From positions 1-9,948 of the forward strand of contig CAIRAS010000461.1 in assembly GCA_903876615.1 (NCBI GenBank): a DNA stretch of 9,948 nt, in the 5' to 3' direction. This stretch comes from an uncultured Holophagaceae bacterium. GTDB lineage: Bacteria > Acidobacteriota > Holophagae > Holophagales > Holophagaceae. Below are positions 6,016-9,948 of the stretch, one piece after another. Each line of letters starts with the position of its first letter. The first letter of the stretch is position 1. The notes beneath the pieces were generated by a model. The model was not told the DNA's origin, ran no database searches, and saw only the letters and a program-made list of their open reading frames with translations. The position numbers and the translations under genes were made by a program.

Positions 6016-7689
6016 TTACTGCCGATCGGGTATCTGGGCCACCCGGAAGGGCTTCGGGCGGTTCCCTTCGACCAGGAAGGGGGCTGGCAGGCTCTGGGCC
6101 GCCGCCTTGGCCGCCGCTTCGGAGCCGTAGGAGCCCAGGAAGATCTGGTAGCAGGTCCGCCCATCCCGCATCGCCATGGGCACGATGAACAGGTCCGGGT
6201 CCTGCTTGTTCAGCAGCTCTGCGGCCTGCTGGATGGTGGCTCCCATGCAGGCGATCTCCAGGCGGAGCGTCCACCGGCCCTGCAGGACCTCCCGCTGGGC
6301 GGTGCCCTCGGCGATGGCCTGCTTCCAGTTGCCCTGGGCGATGGTCTGGAGCCGCTGGGACTTGGAGGCAGGGCCACTGGCTACGGGCGGAGCCGGCTTG
6401 GTAGGTTCCGGGGCGGCCTTGGGTGCCACGACCGGGGCCGGAGTGGGCTTGGCGGCTTCAGGCGCCGGGGCGGGCTTCGCGGCTTCGGGTGCCGGGTCTG
6501 CCGGAGCGGGCGCTGCGGGGGGTGGCGTGGGCTTGGGGACCGGGGCTGGTTCCACCTTGGGCGCAGGGGTCGCCGCGGCCCGGCGGGCCCGGGACCACTT
6601 GAGCCCGCCCCAGAGGCCCAGGCCGACCAGGGGAATGAGGAGGAAGAGCAGCCAGCTTCGCCGGGCCGGGGGCGCAGCCTCGGCCTCGGGGGCGTCTGCA
6701 GCCGGAGGTTCTTCCAGGCCAACCTCGGCTTCGTGCTGGATGGGCAGGGCGGGCTCCGGCGGGGCCAGAGGCTCCGGAACCGTCAGGAGAGGCTCCTCGA
6801 GCTCATCCTCGGGCCCCAGGCTCGGGAGCTCCGGGGGCGCCAGGCTGACTTCCTGAGTGGTGTAGGGGGTGGCGGCGGGCTCGTCCATTGGTGGAGGCGC
6901 GGCGGGCGGTTCCTCCGCCAGCAGGGGCTCGGGGGCGGACTCCGGCTCGGGCAGGGCCGGGGAGATGGTGGTTTCCGCGGGTTCCAGGGCCCGCTCCAGG
7001 GCGCCCCGGTCCAGGGGGGGCAGCTCATGGAGGCGCGCCCAGCCCATCTCCCGGAGGAACAGGATGAAGGCGCCCAAGCGGAAGGGTTCGACGCTGGTCT
7101 CCCGGCTCAGCTCCAGGAGGGTCCGGGTGCCGTCCAGGAGGCCCGGCAGCTTGGCGAGATCGGCAGGCAGGGTGAAGTCCTGCAGGCGCCGGGACTCCAG
7201 GACCACGACCTGGTTGAGGGGGCCCAGCTCCTCCAGCATGAGCTCCCGGTCGCTGAGGGCCAGCACCCCGGCCAGCAGCATGGCCGGCGTATCGAAGGGC
7301 AGGCGCACGGTGCGGGCGTCGAGCTCCCGGGCCTCGAAGGCTGGAACCTCGTCGGTGGCGGCGAGGCAGGTCCCGACCACGCGCTCCACCTGGCCCTTGG
7401 CCACGGCCAGCAGGTCCCGCTGGGTGATGAAGCCCATCTCGATGAGGTTCTTGCCGATGGACATGGCCGGGTTGAGGTTGGCCATGGCGTAGTCAAGCTG
7501 GGCCTGGGTGATCTTCCCCCGCTCCACCAGCAGGTGGGTGAGGCGATCCAGGGGGTCCGTGCTGGTGGCGAAGACGATGTCCCCGGCCTCCATATAGATA
7601 GTACGCTTCGGCTCCTCGCCCAGGACCCAGAGCCCGGTAGCCCGGGACCGCTGGCGCTCGAAGAGATCCTTCAGGGCAGGAAGACTCAT
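6016..7689 (-). CDS. DUF4388 (PATAN-like) protein with one membrane segment and C-terminal SPOR-like domain
   Basis: The product has about 557 residues. Residues 1-110 resemble DUF4388: [18 protein letters not shown], then a turn with [14 protein letters not shown], then [13 protein letters not shown]. This family occurs in multi-domain signalling and regulatory proteins. Residues 111-235 may be a further helical region. Residues 236-343 are Pro/Glu-rich and acidic, 346-362 ([14 protein letters not shown]) form a single membrane helix, and 370-440 are a Pro/Ala/Lys-rich linker with two 9-residue repeats. Residues 473-552 ([11 protein letters not shown] ... [17 protein letters not shown]) look like a SPOR domain. 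The likely topology is DUF4388 in the cytoplasm and SPOR in the periplasm. The ATG at 7689 overlaps the tyrS stop as ATGA and has GGGTGG 4 bases upstream; an ATG four codons earlier (7701) is the alternative. No enzyme activity is evident, and the SPOR call is by eye. Confidence 0.8.
   Translation of the reverse strand: MSLPALKDLFERQRSRATGLWVLGEEPKRTIYMEAGDIVFATSTDPLDRLTHLLVERGKITQAQLDYAMANLNPAMSIGKNLIEMGFITQRDLLAVAKGQVERVVGTCLAATDEVPAFEARELDARTVRLPFDTPAMLLAGVLALSDRELMLEELGPLNQVVVLESRRLQDFTLPADLAKLPGLLDGTRTLLELSRETSVEPFRLGAFILFLREMGWARLHELPPLDRGALERALEPAETTISPALPEPESAPEPLLAEEPPAAPPPMDEPAATPYTTQEVSLAPPELPSLGPEDELEEPLLTVPEPLAPPEPALPIQHEAEVGLEEPPAADAPEAEAAPPARRSWLLFLLIPLVGLGLWGGLKWSRARRAAATPAPKVEPAPVPKPTPPPAAPAPADPAPEAAKPAPAPEAAKPTPAPVVAPKAAPEPTKPAPPVASGPASKSQRLQTIAQGNWKQAIAEGTAQREVLQGRWTLRLEIACMGATIQQAAELLNKQDPDLFIVPMAMRDGRTCYQIFLGSYGSEAAAKAAAQSLPAPFLVEGNRPKPFRVAQIPDRQ
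6445..6495 (-). repeat. Two tandem 24-bp repeats in the Pro/Ala linker
   Basis: Units at 6445-6468 and 6472-6495 differ at 3 of 24 positions with a 27-base period. They encode two copies of a [12 protein letters not shown] nonamer in the predicted periplasmic linker of the DUF4388-SPOR protein. This looks like linker growth by slippage. Confidence 0.75.
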
Positions 7690-8885
7690 GAGACCACCCA
7701 TCGCTCTAACTTGAGTTTACCGACTTTGACCAGCAGGGACTGGCCCGGGACCAGCGCCAGGCGCAGGGCCGGATCCACGGCCTTGGCGCCATCCAGGCTC
7801 ACGGCACCCTGGCCGATGAGGCGCTCGGCCTCCTTGCGGCTGGTGGCCAGGCCCCGGTCCACCAGGAGGCGGGCCAGGGGCAGCTCCCCGTCCGTGGGGG
7901 CCATGGGAATCTCCGGGGCCTGCTCCTGGCTGCGCTCTGAGAAGCGGCGCACCCAGCGGTCCTGGGCCTCCTGGCCGGCGGCCTCGCCGTGGAAGTCGGC
8001 CACGATGCGCCGGGCCAGGCCCTTCTTGGCCTCCATGGGGTGGCCCTGCTTCAGGGCGCCGATCTCCGGGGGTAGCAGGTCCGTGAGCAGCAGATACCAG
8101 TCCCACATGAGGTTGTCGCTGACGCTCATGGCCTTGCCGAACTGGGTGTCCGGGTCCTCCAGGAAGCCGATGTAGTTGCCCATGGACTTGGACATCTTCT
8201 CCACGCCGTCCAGGCCCACCAGCAGGGGCACCGTCAGCACCACCTGGGGCTTCTGGCCCGAGGCCTCCATGAGGATCCGGCCCTGCATGAGGTTGAACAG
8301 CTGGTCGTTGCCACCCAGCTCCACGTCGGCCTCCAGGGCCACGCTGTCGTAGGCTTGGCTCATGGGGTAGAGCAGCTCGTGCATGGAGATGGGCTCATGA
8401 GCCTCCATGCGCTTGGCGAAGTCGTTGCGCTCCAGCATCTGCGCCAGGGTGAAGCGGGAGGCCAGCCGGATCCACTGCTCCCCCCGGAAGTCCCCGAACC
8501 ACTCGCTGTTGAACCGGACCTTGGTCTTTTCGGGATCCAGGATCTTGAAGACCTGGTGCTTGTAGGTCTCGGCATTGGCCAGGACTTCCTCCCGCGTGAG
8601 GGGCGGGCGGGTGGCCTTCTTGCCGGTGGGATCCCCGATGAGCCCCGTGAAGTCGCCGATCAGGAAGGTGACCTCGTGGCCAAGCTTCTGGAACTGGGCC
8701 ATCTTGCGGATGAGCACACCGTGGCCCAGGTGCAGGTCCGGGGCCGTGGGGTCGAAGCCGGCCTTGATGCGCAAAGGCCGCCCTTCTTTGAGCTTGGCCT
8801 CCAGTTGCTCCAGCTTGTGGCAAGTCACCGTGCCCTTCGTGAGCAGGGCCATGGCAGCAGATACGGATCCGGAAGCAGCAGTCAT
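7686..8885 (-). CDS. tyrS: Tyrosyl-tRNA synthetase
   Basis: TyrS charges tRNA-Tyr with tyrosine in the cytoplasm (class I aminoacyl-tRNA synthetase). The 399-residue product has the HIGH-type motif HLGH (52-55) after [17 protein letters not shown] (173-181), the tyrosine-pocket [11 protein letters not shown] (188-198), KMSKS (230-234), and a C-terminal S4 RNA-binding domain (about 333-395, [20 protein letters not shown]). Its length and the short HLGH-KMSKS layout fit the subgroup typified by the H. influenzae enzyme. The frame stays open to 9152, but that region overlaps another gene. The ATG at 8885, with AGG just upstream, is preferred over the ATG at 8852, which has no binding site. It lies 59 bp after the small membrane-protein gene, too short a leader for a T-box, and its stop overlaps the next gene as ATGA. 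Confidence 0.97.
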   Translation of the reverse strand: MTAASGSVSAAMALLTKGTVTCHKLEQLEAKLKEGRPLRIKAGFDPTAPDLHLGHGVLIRKMAQFQKLGHEVTFLIGDFTGLIGDPTGKKATRPPLTREEVLANAETYKHQVFKILDPEKTKVRFNSEWFGDFRGEQWIRLASRFTLAQMLERNDFAKRMEAHEPISMHELLYPMSQAYDSVALEADVELGGNDQLFNLMQGRILMEASGQKPQVVLTVPLLVGLDGVEKMSKSMGNYIGFLEDPDTQFGKAMSVSDNLMWDWYLLLTDLLPPEIGALKQGHPMEAKKGLARRIVADFHGEAAGQEAQDRWVRRFSERSQEQAPEIPMAPTDGELPLARLLVDRGLATSRKEAERLIGQGAVSLDGAKAVDPALRLALVPGQSLLVKVGKLKLERWVVS

Positions 8886-8944
8886 GCCTGAATCTTGGCG
8901 GAAAATCCCCGCAGGCTCAATGCTGATCGCAGGGTGGTCCAACC

Positions 8945-9499
8945 TTATCGGCGAACGTCGAGATCCACGACCTGCCGGGGGCCCTGCTCGCCCCGCTTCC
9001 GCGCCCGGGCGAAGGTCACGTAGACGGCCGGACCGGGCCGGGGGCTCCAGCCCACGGTCACTTTGCCGCTGAAGTCCCGGTTGATGTGCAGTCCGTGGTG
9101 CTCCATCAGGTCCGGCGTCAGCTCCGGCGTAGGGGCGAGGTCGCCCTGCCACTTGGCCGCGGCGGCCAGGAAGTCCGCTTCCGTGGGCCAGGTCTTGGCC
9201 AGCTCGGGGCTGCCGGCATAGAGGCCCCGGCAGCCCTCGGGGGTGCGCAGCTGCCCGACCACTGTCCGGAAGTCGTCCCAGTCCGGCTTCATCTTGTCGA
9301 GGGCGAAGCCCACGACTTTGTTCTTGAAGCCCTCGGGATCCTTCTGCAGCCGGTGGCGGACAAAGGCCGCCCCGCCCACGCAGGTGCCCATCAGGATCAG
9401 GAAGGCCACGCCGCAGCCGAGGCCGATCTTGCCCCAGAGCGGCAGGCCGGTCTTGGCAGGGGCGCCCTGGCCGCTGTTGTCCCAGGAGGAGTCGACCAT
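8945..9499 (-). CDS. Hypothetical single-pass membrane protein
   Basis: I do not recognise this 184-residue product. It has a short polar N-terminus (1-24), one strong membrane helix (about 25-47, [18 protein letters not shown]), a basic RHR immediately after it, and a soluble remainder of about 135 residues that ends in charged sequence ([20 protein letters not shown]). The basic residues after the helix make the orientation ambiguous: either N-out/C-in or a weak signal anchor. The ATG is supported by AGGA 8 bases upstream, overlapping the phoH stop; only 9 bp separate the genes, so they are probably one operon. GC-rich codon use matches its neighbours, so it does not look recently acquired. 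Confidence 0.8.
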   Translation of the reverse strand: MVDSSWDNSGQGAPAKTGLPLWGKIGLGCGVAFLILMGTCVGGAAFVRHRLQKDPEGFKNKVVGFALDKMKPDWDDFRTVVGQLRTPEGCRGLYAGSPELAKTWPTEADFLAAAAKWQGDLAPTPELTPDLMEHHGLHINRDFSGKVTVGWSPRPGPAVYVTFARARKRGEQGPRQVVDLDVRR

Positions 9500-9508
9500 G
9501 GGGAGATC

Positions 9509-9948
9509 CTAGAGAAGGTTGCTCGCCAGCTCGGCCAGCTTGCTGCGCTCGCCCTTCTGGAGGGTGACGTGGCCAGAGATGTCGAGGTGCTTGAAGTGTT
9601 CGGCCAGGAAGCTCAGGCCGTTGGTGCTGGCGTCCACATAGGGATTGTCGATCTGGTGCGGGTCCCCGGTGAAGATCACCTTGGTGCCTTCACCGGCCCG
9701 GGTGAGGATCGTCTTCACCTCGTGGGGCGTGAGGTTCTGGGCCTCGTCCACCACCAGGTACTGCTTGGGGATGCTGCGGCCGCGGATGTAGGTGAGGGGT
9801 TCAACGCTGAGATAGCCGGCCTCCTCCAGCTGGCCCGCGGTCATGGTGCTGCGGCGCCGGGCCTCGGTATTGGCGGCCACGATGAACTCGAGGTTGTCGT
9901 AGATGGGCTGCATGTAGGGCCGCAGCTTCTCGCTGATGTCGCCGGGCA
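9509..9948 (-). CDS. PhoH-family ATPase (PIN-PhoH type), C-terminal part, cut by window edge
   Basis: About 145 codons are visible; the 5' end lies beyond the right edge, and the frame continues upstream of the first ATG (9913) with [11 protein letters not shown]. Visible signatures are [23 protein letters not shown], Walker B LVVDEAQN with [18 protein letters not shown], the [13 protein letters not shown] motif and the C-terminal [14 protein letters not shown]. These match the PhoH domain of PIN-PhoH (PhoH2, YlaK-like) proteins, in which an N-terminal PIN ribonuclease domain is joined to an ATP-dependent helicase-like domain. The Walker A motif and the PIN domain would lie outside this window, so the PIN part is inferred from family resemblance. 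Confidence 0.93.
   Translation of the reverse strand, partial: PGDISEKLRPYMQPIYDNLEFIVAANTEARRRSTMTAGQLEEAGYLSVEPLTYIRGRSIPKQYLVVDEAQNLTPHEVKTILTRAGEGTKVIFTGDPHQIDNPYVDASTNGLSFLAEHFKHLDISGHVTLQKGERSKLAELASNLL

Noticed and set aside
6004..8175. A 723-codon plus-strand open frame opposite the DUF4388 and tyrS genes
   Set aside because: Same shadow effect: it crosses two well-supported minus-strand genes, is of low complexity, and shows no family motif.
8886..8944. T-box or attenuator upstream of tyrS
   Set aside because: Only 59 bp lie between the genes, with one weak GCGG/CCGC pairing, and there is no T-box consensus.
8886..9152. Upstream extension of tyrS to 9152
   Set aside because: It would overlap the small membrane-protein gene, and the extra residues are Arg/Gly/Pro-rich and unlike any TyrS N-terminus.

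Overview
All recognisable genes in this window lie on the minus strand, so the reading order runs from the right edge to the left. The DNA is very GC-rich, with two AT-rich islands (about 4255-4335 and 5900-6020). lpxC marks a Gram-negative, lipid A-making diderm. The non-mevalonate isoprenoid gene ispD, the DUF4388 (PATAN-like) protein and the HisC-HAD fusion would fit Acidobacteriota of the Holophaga/Geothrix type. That assignment rests on recall of family distribution and is only moderately secure.

Layout in transcription order. (1) 9948-8945: the 3' part of a PIN-PhoH family ATPase gene, then after 9 bp an unrecognised small single-pass membrane protein. (2) 8885-6016: tyrS (tyrosyl-tRNA synthetase), whose stop overlaps by ATGA with a DUF4388-TM-SPOR-like protein. 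(3) 6015-5759: a 257-bp AT-rich gap with a plausible sigma-70 promoter. (4) 5758-4366: rlpA (septal DPBB/SPOR protein) overlapping ispD. (5) 4365-4243: a gap with weak terminator hairpins, a perfect 39-bp AT-rich palindrome and a good sigma-54-like element facing lpxC. (6) 4242-1: lpxC, hisD, a hisC-HAD phosphatase fusion and the start of hisB, with hisC-HAD and hisB overlapping by ATGA.

Together hisB, hisC, the HAD domain and hisD could supply the last steps of histidine synthesis from imidazoleglycerol phosphate. The HAD domain is the natural candidate for histidinol-phosphate phosphatase, because the visible start of HisB has no N-terminal phosphatase domain. rlpA, lpxC, ispD and the DUF4388-SPOR gene form a cell-envelope theme: septal peptidoglycan, lipid A and isoprenoid carrier supply.

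Most of the window is conserved housekeeping content. I see no mobile element, CRISPR array, tRNA or rRNA, and no clear undescribed defence or biosynthetic system. The points most worth a second look are the HisC-HAD fusion, the DUF4388-TM-SPOR protein next to RlpA, and the palindrome plus sigma-54-like element before lpxC.
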